Shown here: positions 1-6,749 of the stretch, in pieces
Layout: each line of letters begins with the position of its first letter
Position numbering within the stretch: position 1 is the stretch's first letter
Assembly: GCA_040752395.1 (NCBI GenBank)
Contig: JBFMHD010000004.1
Location: forward strand, 1-34,931
From: JBFMHD01 sp040752395 [NCBI: Candidatus Hydrogenedentota bacterium]
GTDB lineage: Bacteria > JBFMHD01
Direction: 5' to 3'
DNA length: 34,931 nucleotides
Position numbers and translations under genes: made by a program
Notes under the pieces: generated by a model
Databases searched by the model: none
Told to the model about the DNA's origin: nothing
Seen by the model: only the letters and a program-made list of their open reading frames with translations

Positions 1-2
1 AG

Positions 3-104
3 GGGATGGCATATGGATATAAAGATATCGAATATTTTAAATTAAAGATTCATCGTCGACAAAAAAAAATGAGAAAAAAGACTTGAAAAATATATTAGAA
101 TGAT
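3..104 (+). CDS. Possible C-terminal end of a transposase (partial, cut by window start)
   Basis: An open frame runs in from the left edge and stops with TGA at 102-104. It encodes about 33 residues containing AYGYKDIEYFKLKI. This resembles the conserved C-terminal tail of ISL3-type DDE transposases, where a Gly-aromatic-Arg/Lys-Asn/Asp stretch is followed by an aromatic residue and an (R/K)x(R/K)(I/L) pattern. A Lys-rich tail follows. The fragment is short and the match is from memory of the family pattern, so it could be an unrelated reading frame. No inverted repeat end was identified. Confidence 0.35.
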
Positions 105-116
105 ATAGAATATAAT
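83..116 (+). promoter_or_regulatory. Promoter of the toxin-antitoxin pair
   Basis: TTGAAA at 83-88 is followed after 17 nt by TAGAAT at 106-111; a TATAAT also lies at 111-116. Transcription would start near 118-123, just before the strong ribosome binding site AAGGAGG (129-135) of the antitoxin gene. Confidence 0.5.
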
Positions 117-145
117 TGAAATCAGAAGAAGGAGGATAAATCAAA

Positions 146-388
146 ATGCATAAAACAATCACATTGCGATTAAATGATGAAATATATAATAAATTTCTTA
201 TCGCAGCAGAAGCAGATAACAGATCAATATCTAACCTGATAGAGACATTGGCTTTAAAGAAATTACAAGAGGATATGTTTGTTGAAGATTATGAGATGGA
301 AGAGATTTTAGGAAATAAAGAGTTAATAAAAAAGTTAAAAAAAGGTAGTGAAGATGCGAGAAGAAAGAGAGGACGGTTAGTTGGATAG
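146..388 (+). CDS. Antitoxin of a RelE-type module, ribbon-helix-helix type
   Basis: This 80-residue protein has an N-terminal ribbon-helix-helix pattern: a short strand at residues 3-8 (KTITLR), then two helices with the AEADNRSISNLIETLALKKL segment, as in CopG/RHH DNA-binding antitoxins. The charged C-terminal half (about 45-80, KELIKKLKKGSEDARRKRGR) would wrap around the partner toxin. The ATG at 146 has AAGGAGG ten bases upstream, which fixes the start. The stop overlaps the start of the next gene by 8 bp, the usual antitoxin-then-toxin order with translational coupling. Such antitoxins normally repress their own promoter as dimers; that is expected from the family, not seen here. Confidence 0.75.
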   Translation: MHKTITLRLNDEIYNKFLIAAEADNRSISNLIETLALKKLQEDMFVEDYEMEEILGNKELIKKLKKGSEDARRKRGRLVG

Positions 389-656
389 TTACGAAATATT
401 TGAAACTAATGAATACATTAAAAATATAGAAAAAATTGAATGCTCTGGAAAAAAGATAAAAAATAAGATCGTAACTTATGTATATCCGCAATTAAGGAAT
501 AATCCTTATTATGGAAAGAACATAAAAAAATTAAGAGACTATAAACCAGACACATGGAGATATAGAATAGGCGGATACCGTTTATTTTATGAGATAAGTG
601 AAAAAGAACGATTAGTTTATATGACTGTGGCAGATACAAGAAGTAGCAGTTATTGA
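381..656 (+). CDS. RelE/ParE-type toxin
   Basis: This 91-residue basic protein belongs to the RelE/ParE fold by its C-terminal half. Residues 49-72 read KKLRDYKPDTWRYRIGGYR and then LFYEI, the typical core in which a folded strand pair ends in R-x-R-x-G-x-Y-R-x-x-Y. It closes with a strand carrying VADTRSSSY. RelE members cut mRNA on the ribosome and ParE members poison gyrase; the sequence does not decide between them. The start is TTG at 381, inside the end of the antitoxin gene (8-bp overlap), so its translation depends on the upstream gene. It is followed by a clear terminator at 676-708 and then an attC-like palindrome, so the pair looks like a free-standing module. Confidence 0.75.
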   Translation: MDSYEIFETNEYIKNIEKIECSGKKIKNKIVTYVYPQLRNNPYYGKNIKKLRDYKPDTWRYRIGGYRLFYEISEKERLVYMTVADTRSSSY

Positions 657-675
657 AATTACGAAGAGATGTATC

Positions 676-708
676 ACCTGTGGACATCATGGCCACAGGT
701 AATATTTT
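676..708 (+). terminator. Rho-independent terminator of the toxin-antitoxin operon
   Basis: ACCTGTGG (676-683) and CCACAGGT (693-700) form a perfect 8-bp stem with a 9-nt loop. AATATTTT follows. It sits 20 nt after the toxin stop codon. Confidence 0.65.
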
Positions 709-717
709 GGTACAGTC

Positions 718-796
718 CTCTAACTGCCTGCTCCCTGTCAAGACAGCCGCCTCGTCTGCCCCGCAGTAGTGGGTCGGGAAGGGGTGTTCGTTAGGC
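718..796. other. attC-like palindromic element after the toxin gene
   Basis: A 79-bp stretch begins with CTCTAAC (718-724) and ends with GTTAGGC (790-796). These nearly fit the integron recombination boxes RYYYAAC and GTTRRRY, with one mismatch. The interior is GC-rich compared with its surroundings and holds a small CTGTC-AA-GACAG hairpin. Placement right after a toxin-antitoxin pair and the length close to the element at 34729-34808 suggest an integron cassette site or its remnant. No integrase is present, and the inner boxes are not convincing. Confidence 0.3.
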
Positions 797-1330
797 AACA
801 TCACTTTTAGATAATAGTAAATTTGATTTCGAACATACCCGACCTATTAATATATTGTAGTAAAAATCTTGGAAAAAGGTCAGTAGTCAATTATAAATTC
901 CCCATCCAGCTATAAAAATAGCGAAATTCAGGTTTTAAAAAATAAAAATCAAATATAAAAAATAGCCGGGCACTATTTTATCAAGGAAGGAAAGGTTTGA
1001 TAAATTGTTGCAAAACAGATAGCAGTTTACGGGACCAAAGTCGAAATATTAACCTTTACGGAGCGCTAATCTTGTGGCATAATAGAAATAACAAATAACG
1101 ACTCGGCAAGTGTAGGTGCGAGAAATTTAATAGTCAATTTCACGCAACCGAACATTTGCCTAAAATCTGACCAGTGAAAGGTCAGAAACAAAAGCAGCGT
1201 ATTGAAACCTGTTATTAAAAGTAGCAGGAGATTTAAGCATGCTGCTTTTTCTTTTGAGTAGCTATGTTTTGAATGGCACAATGATATACTGCTCCCCATT
1301 AAGATGAGACACTTTAAAGGAGAGGAAAAG
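797..1330. other. Gene-free stretch, no recognised function
   Basis: No open frame with a credible ribosome binding site or protein-like composition was found on either strand. A short hairpin TCTGACC (1166-1172) / GGTCAGA (1180-1186) with a 7-nt loop is present but lacks a T-run. The sequence is AT-rich and may be a decayed remnant of mobile DNA. No riboswitch consensus was recognised. Confidence 0.4.
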
Positions 1331-1573
1331 AGGCACAAAGGCACAAAGGATGGAAAACTAAAGATGATATGAAAAGAGCCGTGAGTCAAAACAGGACTCA
1401 GGACTCAAGACTCAAGACTTTTCAGCAGGCTCTGGGCTTTTGGCTCCAGCCGGCTGTAGTCCGTAGCCTGTAGCCTGTAGCCTGTCCTGATACCTCTCAC
1501 TTCTTCCGTTATCTTGCTTCTTGCTTCTTGCTTCTACTTGATATCATTAGAGTTACAGCGTTTTTCAGAGGAG
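1331..1573 (+). repeat. Heptad palindrome element, copy A
   Basis: This is one of several copies of a modular intergenic repeat. In order it holds: a GGCACAAA repeat of period 8; a conserved AAACTAAAGATGATATGAAA block; a short hairpin of GTGAGTC with GACTCA heptads (period 7, 1394-1419); xGGCTxx heptads; CAGCCGGCTG; TGTAGCC heptads (1455-1482); CTTGCTT three times (1513-1533); and the tail TTTTTCAGAGGAG. The same blocks recur in the same order at 1736-2046, 8521-8750, 16864-17100 and, in part, 17702-17882. The tail resembles a Shine-Dalgarno site but no gene follows this copy. Confidence 0.85.
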
Positions 1574-1690
1574 AAAGTGTATATTTTCGCTTTTCGGTTC
1601 GATCGGTGAATAATCTTCTCTCGAGAGGATACATCGTATAAAATTTTATTACAATAAACTTAAAAAATTACCGAAATCTTAAATGATGGC

Positions 1691-1719
1691 TTGACAGCTA
1701 ATTAAAAAAAGTTTATAAA
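1691..1719 (+). promoter_or_regulatory. Strong sigma-70-like promoter for the transglycosylase operon
   Basis: Consensus TTGACA (1691-1696), a 17-nt spacer, and TATAAA (1714-1719). The predicted start near 1726 lies about 330 nt before the TTG start of the lytic transglycosylase. The whole heptad element copy B would therefore be transcribed as its 5' leader. Confidence 0.65.
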
Positions 1720-1735
1720 AAACTGAACTTATCAA

Positions 1736-2046
1736 CTTTTTCGAAGGAGTCGTCATGAGCGCGGTTTGCGCTCTACACTATTGGGTTATTGGGTTATTGC
1801 GTTTTTGCACTCTACACAAAGGATGAAAAACTAAAGATGATATAAAAAGAGTCGTGAGTCGCAAGTCGTGAGTCAAAACAGGACTCAAGACTCAAGACTC
1901 AAGACTTTTCAGCAGGCTTTTGGCTTTTTGCTCCAGCCGGCTGTAGTCCGTAGCCTGTAGCCTGTCCTGATACCTCTCACTTCTTCCGTTATCTTGCTTC
2001 TTGCTTCTACTTGATATTATTATAGTTACAAAGTTTTTCAGAGGAG
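1736..2046 (+). repeat. Heptad palindrome element, copy B (in the 5' leader)
   Basis: It starts with the sub-element TTTTTCGAAGGAGT plus the hairpin GAGCGC-GGTTT-GCGCTC (1757-1773). A long hairpin follows, whose arms are GAGTCGT-type heptads (1849-1876, four units) and GACTCAA heptads (1882-1902, three units). Next come xGGCTxx and GTAGCCT heptads and two CTTGCTT units. It ends in TTTTTCAGAGGAG at 2035-2046, which is itself the ribosome binding site of the next gene. Confidence 0.85.
1755..1826 (+). CDS. Possible 23-codon leader ORF inside repeat copy B
   Basis: AAGGAG (1744-1749) is placed 5 nt before an ATG at 1755. The frame begins MSAVCALH and ends with TGA at 1824-1826. The same start (MSAVCALHNI then stop) recurs at 16901-16933, whereas the third copy has ATA instead of ATG at 17814. 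The start codon overlaps the GAGCGC/GCGCTC hairpin. It may be a leader peptide or only a by-product of the repeat; there is no other support for translation. Confidence 0.2.
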   Translation: MSAVCALHYWVIGLLRFCTLHKG

Positions 2047-2053
2047 CAATTAT

Positions 2054-2728
2054 TTGAAAAAGATTATTCTTTTGTGCATTCTATCTTCATTTGTAGCTGA
2101 GGTTTGTTTTGCTGAAATTTATGCGTACAGGGATAGTAAAGGCAGAATTCATATAACTAATGTCCCGGTTGCAAATATAAAAACAACTCAACTCCAGCCC
2201 GGTGAAGCCCTTGAAAAAAAATCGAATATGAAAGATAGCAAAGAAAGTGATTATACTAAATACATATATCAATACAGTAAAACGTATAAAGTTGATCCGA
2301 ATATGGTTAGAGCCATTATTAAAGTGGAATCAAATTATAATCGCTGGGCTATATCTCATAAAGGAGCCAGGGGTTTAATGCAACTTATGCCCCAGACTGC
2401 AAAGGATATGGGTGTTAAAAACATTTTTCATCCTGCTGAAAATATTGAAGGTGGTGTAAAATATTTTAAAATGCTTCTTGATAAGTTTAACAATAACGTC
2501 TATCTTGCGCTTGCAGGATATAATGCAGGACCAGAAGCTGTAATTAAATATAATGGTATCCCGCGATACAGAGAAACGCAGAAATATGTAAGAGACGTTA
2601 TAAGTTATTATAAATTATATAAAAGCGAGAGTGCAGATTTAAGTAAATCAGGCAAAGTAACTACTTATAAAGATTCTAATGGTAGAATTCATTTAACTAA
2701 TATAGCAACCCATATAACAGAAGATTAA
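2054..2728 (+). CDS. Lytic murein transglycosylase (SLT domain) flanked by two DUF4124-like motifs
   Basis: The enzyme cleaves peptidoglycan glycan strands in the periplasm, leaving 1,6-anhydro ends. The 224-residue protein has a signal peptide (1-20, cut after FA) and an SLT/goose-lysozyme domain (about 68-185). The catalytic Glu is E92 in IIKVESNYN, followed by GLMQ (107-110) and AGYNAG (154-159), all family hallmarks. A strand motif YRDSKGRIHITN (25-36) precedes the domain and an almost identical one (205-216) follows it; this resembles the DUF4124 N-terminal domain seen in some transglycosylases and is here duplicated. The TTG start is chosen because GAGGAG (2041-2046) lies 7 nt upstream and the signal peptide begins there. 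It leads an operon with the two genes that follow. Confidence 0.88.
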   Translation: MKKIILLCILSSFVAEVCFAEIYAYRDSKGRIHITNVPVANIKTTQLQPGEALEKKSNMKDSKESDYTKYIYQYSKTYKVDPNMVRAIIKVESNYNRWAISHKGARGLMQLMPQTAKDMGVKNIFHPAENIEGGVKYFKMLLDKFNNNVYLALAGYNAGPEAVIKYNGIPRYRETQKYVRDVISYYKLYKSESADLSKSGKVTTYKDSNGRIHLTNIATHITED

Positions 2729-2733
2729 AGAAC

Positions 2734-3435
2734 GTGATTGTTTCAATCCACCAACCACATTATTTCCCATACCCGGGATTCTTTCATAAAATATTACAAA
2801 GCGATGCTTTTATTTTTTTGGACTCTGTTCAGTACGTTAAAAACGAATGGATTAATAGAAATGTATTAAAAGGACCAAATGGTAAAGTCTTTATAACGAT
2901 ACCTGTTCATTACAAATTTCCGCAGAAGATAAACGATGTTCTAATTGATAATAGAACGGAATGGATAAAAAAGCATATTAATACTATAAAGACTTGTTAT
3001 GGTAGAGCAAAGTATTTTAGTAAATATTTTGATATTTTAAAAGAATCATTAAATATAAACGAAACTAATTTATCTCTATTTCTAATAAAACACCTATTAA
3101 TTCTTTTTGAGAGATTGAATATTAAGATACCTTATTTTACAGCTTCGGACATAGGTGTTTATACTTTTAACCCTACACTTCGAATAATCGAATTGTGTAA
3201 AAATGTAGGCGGAGATATGTATCTTTCGGGACCCGCGGGTAAAGATTATCTTGAAGAAGATTTATTTAAAAAACATAATATAGAACTTATTTATCAAGAA
3301 TATAGCCCTGTAAAATATAACCAGAATTTTGAAAAATTAGGTTTTATCGAAAATTTATCTGTGATTGACCTGCTTATGAATACAGATGATACCATCATTA
3401 ACTCATATAAAGATAGGAGCTCCAGGATAAGATGA
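2734..3435 (+). CDS. WbqC-like family protein
   Basis: This 233-residue protein starts with VSIHQPHYFPYPGFFHKIL and continues with the D-x-VQY-x-K-x-x-W-x-NRN pattern (residues 30-43), hallmarks of the WbqC-like family. Members are found in O-antigen and other surface-sugar gene clusters; their exact reaction is not firmly established, though an acyl- or amino-transfer role on amino sugars has been discussed. The GTG start lies 5 nt after the transglycosylase stop, and the end overlaps the next gene by 4 bp (ATGA), so the three genes should be co-translated. Pairing with a sugar aminotransferase fits a role in a modified surface sugar. Length is normal for the family. Confidence 0.85.
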   Translation: MIVSIHQPHYFPYPGFFHKILQSDAFIFLDSVQYVKNEWINRNVLKGPNGKVFITIPVHYKFPQKINDVLIDNRTEWIKKHINTIKTCYGRAKYFSKYFDILKESLNINETNLSLFLIKHLLILFERLNIKIPYFTASDIGVYTFNPTLRIIELCKNVGGDMYLSGPAGKDYLEEDLFKKHNIELIYQEYSPVKYNQNFEKLGFIENLSVIDLLMNTDDTIINSYKDRSSRIR

Positions 3436-4469
3436 TCCCGCATTCAAGACCATCAATAACAAAAAAAGAAAAAGATATAATAGCAAAAGTGCTAAAAACT
3501 AAAAATTTATCTCAATCAACGTATACTGAATTATTTGAAAAAAGATTATGTGAATATATCGGGTCTAACCATTCGATCGCGGTCTCATCAGGTACATCTG
3601 CTATATTTCTTTTACTTAAAGCTCTGGAATTAAAAAAGGGTGATAAGGTTATTATTCCCAATTATGTTTGTTCATCTGTTTATTATGCTGTTTTATGGGC
3701 TGGTTGTAGACCCGTAAGCTGCGAGGTAGATAGAAACGGCATAATTGATGAAGAAAAACTGAATGAATTAATTGATGATAAAACAGCTGCAATTATAGGT
3801 GTAAACCTTTTTGGCAAATTATTTACTTTGAGAAATAATTACAAAATACCGATTATTGATGATGCCGCACAATCAATAGGTGGATATGATAAGAGTGGTA
3901 AATCAGGTATCAGAACTGGTATGGGTATCTGCTCATTTTATGCAACAAAAGTAATAACCTCTCTCGGTAACGGTGGCGCGGTCTTTATTAATGATTCGTC
4001 ATTATATCAAAAAATTATTAATATGAGAAAAAATGACATTTCAAAAACTGATAAATTCGAGCATTTCCAATTAAGACTCTCTGATGTTAATGCAGGTTTC
4101 GGAATAATCCAGCTTAAAAGAATCAATGAACTTTTAAAAAGAAGAAGAAATATCTACAATTATTATGTAGCTGAATTAAAAAGATACGAGATTGAGTTGC
4201 CGATATTCAAAGCCAACGAGACAATATTCAGGTTCATTATAAAATTGAAAAAACCTGATAAATTTACCGATTTTATGTTAAAGCAAGGGGTTGAATGTAA
4301 AAGACCAGTAGCTTTACCTGTGCATAAAATTATGAATATTACTGAAAATAAATTCCCTGTCTCTAATGAATTATTAAAAAGTTCTGTTTCTATCCCTTTA
4401 TATCCTGATTTAAGAAGTAGCGAAATAGAATTTATTATAAAAAGTATAAAAAAATATTTTAATAAATAA
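3432..4469 (+). CDS. DegT/DnrJ/EryC1-type PLP-dependent sugar aminotransferase
   Basis: Members transfer an amino group from glutamate to nucleotide-linked keto-sugars in the cytoplasm. The 345-residue protein shows AVSSGTSAIFLLLKAL (50-65), which holds the cofactor-phosphate site, then DDAAQSIGG (143-151), which holds the Asp that contacts the pyridine nitrogen, and SFYATKVITSLGNGGAV (168-184), with Lys173 as the likely Schiff-base lysine. In most relatives the last motif reads K-x-L-x-x-GEGG; here it is GNGG. The protein is slightly short (usual 360-390), with a compact C-terminal region. The ATG overlaps the WbqC stop by 4 bp. It likely acts with that gene in a surface-sugar step; the precise substrate cannot be told. 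Confidence 0.88.
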   Translation: MIPHSRPSITKKEKDIIAKVLKTKNLSQSTYTELFEKRLCEYIGSNHSIAVSSGTSAIFLLLKALELKKGDKVIIPNYVCSSVYYAVLWAGCRPVSCEVDRNGIIDEEKLNELIDDKTAAIIGVNLFGKLFTLRNNYKIPIIDDAAQSIGGYDKSGKSGIRTGMGICSFYATKVITSLGNGGAVFINDSSLYQKIINMRKNDISKTDKFEHFQLRLSDVNAGFGIIQLKRINELLKRRRNIYNYYVAELKRYEIELPIFKANETIFRFIIKLKKPDKFTDFMLKQGVECKRPVALPVHKIMNITENKFPVSNELLKSSVSIPLYPDLRSSEIEFIIKSIKKYFNK

Positions 4470-4481
4470 AGGTAAAAATCT

Positions 4482-4509
4482 TGACATTAAATAAATATAA
4501 TGTTAAAAT
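4482..4509 (+). promoter_or_regulatory. Promoter for the nucleoside phosphorylase/recJ operon
   Basis: TTGACA (4482-4487), a 16-nt spacer, and TAAAAT (4504-4509). Predicted transcription start is about 4516. That lies downstream of the ATG at 4512, which argues for the next in-frame ATG (4539) as the true start of the purine nucleoside phosphorylase. Confidence 0.55.
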
Positions 4510-4538
4510 GAATGATTTTGGAATTTGGAACACAAAAG

Positions 4539-5360
4539 ATGAATAGTAATTTTATATGGGATGCTGTAAATAAAATAAGAGAAAAAACAAAATTTAAACC
4601 TGAGATCGCATTGATCTTAGGTTCAGGACTCGGTGAACTCGCTGACGAGATCGAAAAAGTCGCAATAATACCATATAATAAAATACCACATTTTAAAGTC
4701 TCTACTATTAAAGGACATAAAAGTAACCTTGTTTTGGGGCTTTTAAGTAATAAAAAAGTTATAGCTATGCAGGGAAGGATACATTTTTATGAAGGTTATT
4801 CTATGTTTGACGTTACATTCCCCCTTAGAGTAATGAACAGGTTAGGTGCTAAAGTTCTTATTGTTACCAATGCTGCTGGTGGCATAAATAAAAAATTCGC
4901 TGCTGGTGATTTAATGATTATAACCGACCATATCAACTGGAGCAGCACTAATCCGCTTTTAGGTATTGATTTTGAATGGGGTGAACGATTTATTGATATG
5001 ACTTTTACCTATGATAAAGAATTACAAAGAATAGCGAAAGCAGCTGCTAAAGATACAGGAATAAAAATAAGAGAGGGTATCTATGCTTTTAGCTTAGGTC
5101 CTACTTATGAGACACCTGCTGAGGTAAGAATGCTTAAAAGACTTGGGGCTGATTCTTGCGGAATGTCAACTGTTCCTGAGGTTATCGTCGCAAGACAGCT
5201 CGGGATGAGAATACTCGGTATCTCCTGCATCTCAAATATGGCTGCTGGCATACTTAATCAACCACTCTCTCACAAGGAAGTCATTGAAACTACGAATAAG
5301 GTTAAAGAAAATTTTAAAAGATTTATTAAAACTTTTTTAACAAATTTACAGGAGTTCTAA
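4539..5360 (+). CDS. punA: Purine-nucleoside phosphorylase, trimeric type
   Basis: It splits purine (deoxy)nucleosides with phosphate into base and (deoxy)ribose-1-phosphate in the cytoplasm. With the start at 4539 the protein has 273 residues, the usual length for the trimeric family. Visible motifs are ALILGSGLGELADEIE (phosphate loop), GRIHFYEGY, VTNAAGGIN, GPTYETPAEVRML (with the purine-contacting Glu), GMSTVPEVIVAR and a SNMAAG loop (usually TNMAAG). I chose ATG 4539 because GGAA lies 8 nt before it, the promoter at 4482-4509 would start transcription after the alternative ATG at 4512, and homologues begin close to this point. It heads an operon with the pyrimidine phosphorylase and RecJ, which suggests nucleoside salvage. 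Confidence 0.92.
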   Translation: MNSNFIWDAVNKIREKTKFKPEIALILGSGLGELADEIEKVAIIPYNKIPHFKVSTIKGHKSNLVLGLLSNKKVIAMQGRIHFYEGYSMFDVTFPLRVMNRLGAKVLIVTNAAGGINKKFAAGDLMIITDHINWSSTNPLLGIDFEWGERFIDMTFTYDKELQRIAKAAAKDTGIKIREGIYAFSLGPTYETPAEVRMLKRLGADSCGMSTVPEVIVARQLGMRILGISCISNMAAGILNQPLSHKEVIETTNKVKENFKRFIKTFLTNLQEF

Positions 5361-5394
5361 GTCATTAACTGAAGAGCTATCCATTGTGTTCTGC

Positions 5395-5425
5395 TACTTC
5401 TTACTTCTTACTTCTTCAGAGGGAG
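5395..5425 (+). repeat. TACTTCT heptads leading into a ribosome binding site
   Basis: Three TACTTCT units (5395-5415) run into GAGGGAG (5419-5425), the ribosome binding site for the ATG at 5428. This is the same layout as the CTTGCTT heptads followed by CAGAGGAG in the larger elements. Because the heptads are open in frame with the gene, a longer reading frame from GTG 5386 exists but is unlikely to be used. Confidence 0.6.
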
Positions 5426-5427
5426 CT

Positions 5428-6744
5428 ATGCCTGATTTTATACCCTATGAACTGATAATGAAAAAAAGAGATGGAGCCGAACATACAAAAGATGAGATTG
5501 AATATCTTATTAGAGAATATACAAAAGGAAATCTACCTGATTATCAGATGTCAGCTTGGCTTATGGCTGTATATTTTAGAAAGATGACCTCAAAAGAAAG
5601 AGCTTATCTTACAATGGCTATGGCTAAATCAGGTGATATGATAGATTTAAGTTTCATAAAGAAAAAGAAGGTTGATAAACATTCAACAGGTGGTGTTGGT
5701 GACAAAGTATCTATACCACTGGCTCCGCTTGTGGCTTCTTATGGCGTATCGGTTCCTATGATGAGCGGCCGTGGGCTTGGCCACACCGGTGGCACGCTTG
5801 ATAAATTAGAATCTATCCCTGGTTTTAGAACGAATCTAAGTGAAACTGAATACAAAGAGATTGTATCAAGGATAGGGGTTGCTATAATCAGTCAAACCGA
5901 GAGAGTGGCACCTGCAGATAAAAAAATGTATGCTTTAAGAGACGTTACAGCAACAGTTGATAATCTTGATTTAATCACTGCGAGTATACTTTCAAAGAAA
6001 CTCGCAGCTGGACCTGATGCGATTGTTCTTGATGTAAAGACAGGTAGCGGCGCTTTTATGCAAAGATTCGAGGACTCAAAAGCGCTTGCTATAGCAATGG
6101 TTGATATCTGTAAAAATGCAGGTAAAGATGTTGTAGCTTTAATTACTGATATGGACCAGCCTCTCGGGGAAAAAATCGGTAACGCACTTGAAATAGAAGA
6201 ATCAATTGAAGTTTTAAAAGACCAGGGACCACCTGACGTTGTAGAGATAGTTCTTGAGCTCGGAGGCTGGATGCTTGTTCTCGGGGAAAAGGCTGGATCA
6301 CTTAAAGAAGGAAGAGAAATGATTAAAAAAGCTATCGCAAACAGCCAGGGATTAAAAAAATTTGAGAGTATGGTCAAAGCTCAAGGAGGCGACCCTTTAG
6401 TTGTTAGGGATTTATCTATTCTTCCTAAAAGCTCGGTATCTAAAGAGGTTCTCGCATCTAAAAGCGGCATTATTGTAAAAATGGATGCCCGCGAAATAGG
6501 TATCTCCGCGTTACTTCTTGGCGCAGGCAGGGAAACAAAAGATTCAAAACTTGATTTAGGTGCCGGCATCGTTTTACACAAAAAAGTCGGAGATAGACTG
6601 AAAAAAGAAGAGAGTATCGCAACATTATACTCAGCAAACAATGAAAAGCTCGAAAAAGCAAAAGAACGATTTATAAAAGCGATTGAAATACGAGATAAGC
6701 CACCACAAAAAAGACCACTTATCTTCGAAACCATCAAAATGTAA
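5428..6744 (+). CDS. pdp: Pyrimidine-nucleoside (thymidine) phosphorylase
   Basis: It cleaves thymidine, deoxyuridine and possibly uridine with phosphate to base and pentose-1-phosphate. With the ATG at 5428 the protein has 438 residues and matches the numbering of E. coli thymidine phosphorylase: His85 in KHSTGGVGD, then Arg171, Ser186 and Lys190 in the segment from ALRD to ILSKK. These are the known base-binding residues. GRGLGHTGGTLDKLE (114-128) and DVKTGSGAFM are also family signatures, and a C-terminal barrel-like domain (about 340-438) is present. The match in numbering and GAGGGAG just upstream support this start over GTG 5386. Whether it is strict for thymidine or accepts uridine cannot be told, so deoA is an equally possible name. 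It lies 67 bp after the purine enzyme and 5 bp before recJ. Confidence 0.93.
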   Translation: MPDFIPYELIMKKRDGAEHTKDEIEYLIREYTKGNLPDYQMSAWLMAVYFRKMTSKERAYLTMAMAKSGDMIDLSFIKKKKVDKHSTGGVGDKVSIPLAPLVASYGVSVPMMSGRGLGHTGGTLDKLESIPGFRTNLSETEYKEIVSRIGVAIISQTERVAPADKKMYALRDVTATVDNLDLITASILSKKLAAGPDAIVLDVKTGSGAFMQRFEDSKALAIAMVDICKNAGKDVVALITDMDQPLGEKIGNALEIEESIEVLKDQGPPDVVEIVLELGGWMLVLGEKAGSLKEGREMIKKAIANSQGLKKFESMVKAQGGDPLVVRDLSILPKSSVSKEVLASKSGIIVKMDAREIGISALLLGAGRETKDSKLDLGAGIVLHKKVGDRLKKEESIATLYSANNEKLEKAKERFIKAIEIRDKPPQKRPLIFETIKM

Positions 6745-6749
6745 CTGCT

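Noticed and set aside
231-804. Minus-strand open frames of 86 and 128 codons opposite the toxin-antitoxin pair
   Set aside because: They overlap a well-supported operon on the plus strand, have no ribosome binding site, and their product is rich in Phe/Leu/Tyr from AT-rich complement. The part over 718-796 is only the attC-like element read as protein.
1066-1389. Minus-strand 107-codon frame in the gene-free stretch
   Set aside because: No ribosome binding site, no family resemblance, and it runs into repeat copy A.
797-2053. Riboswitch or structured RNA in the long spacer
   Set aside because: No known aptamer core was recognised; the only strong structures are heptad hairpins of the repeat family and a 7-bp stem at 1166-1186.
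5386-5427. Longer N-terminus for the pyrimidine-nucleoside phosphorylase from GTG 5386
   Set aside because: The added residues are translated heptads; the ATG at 5428 has a ribosome binding site and gives exact match to the residue numbering of the E. coli enzyme.
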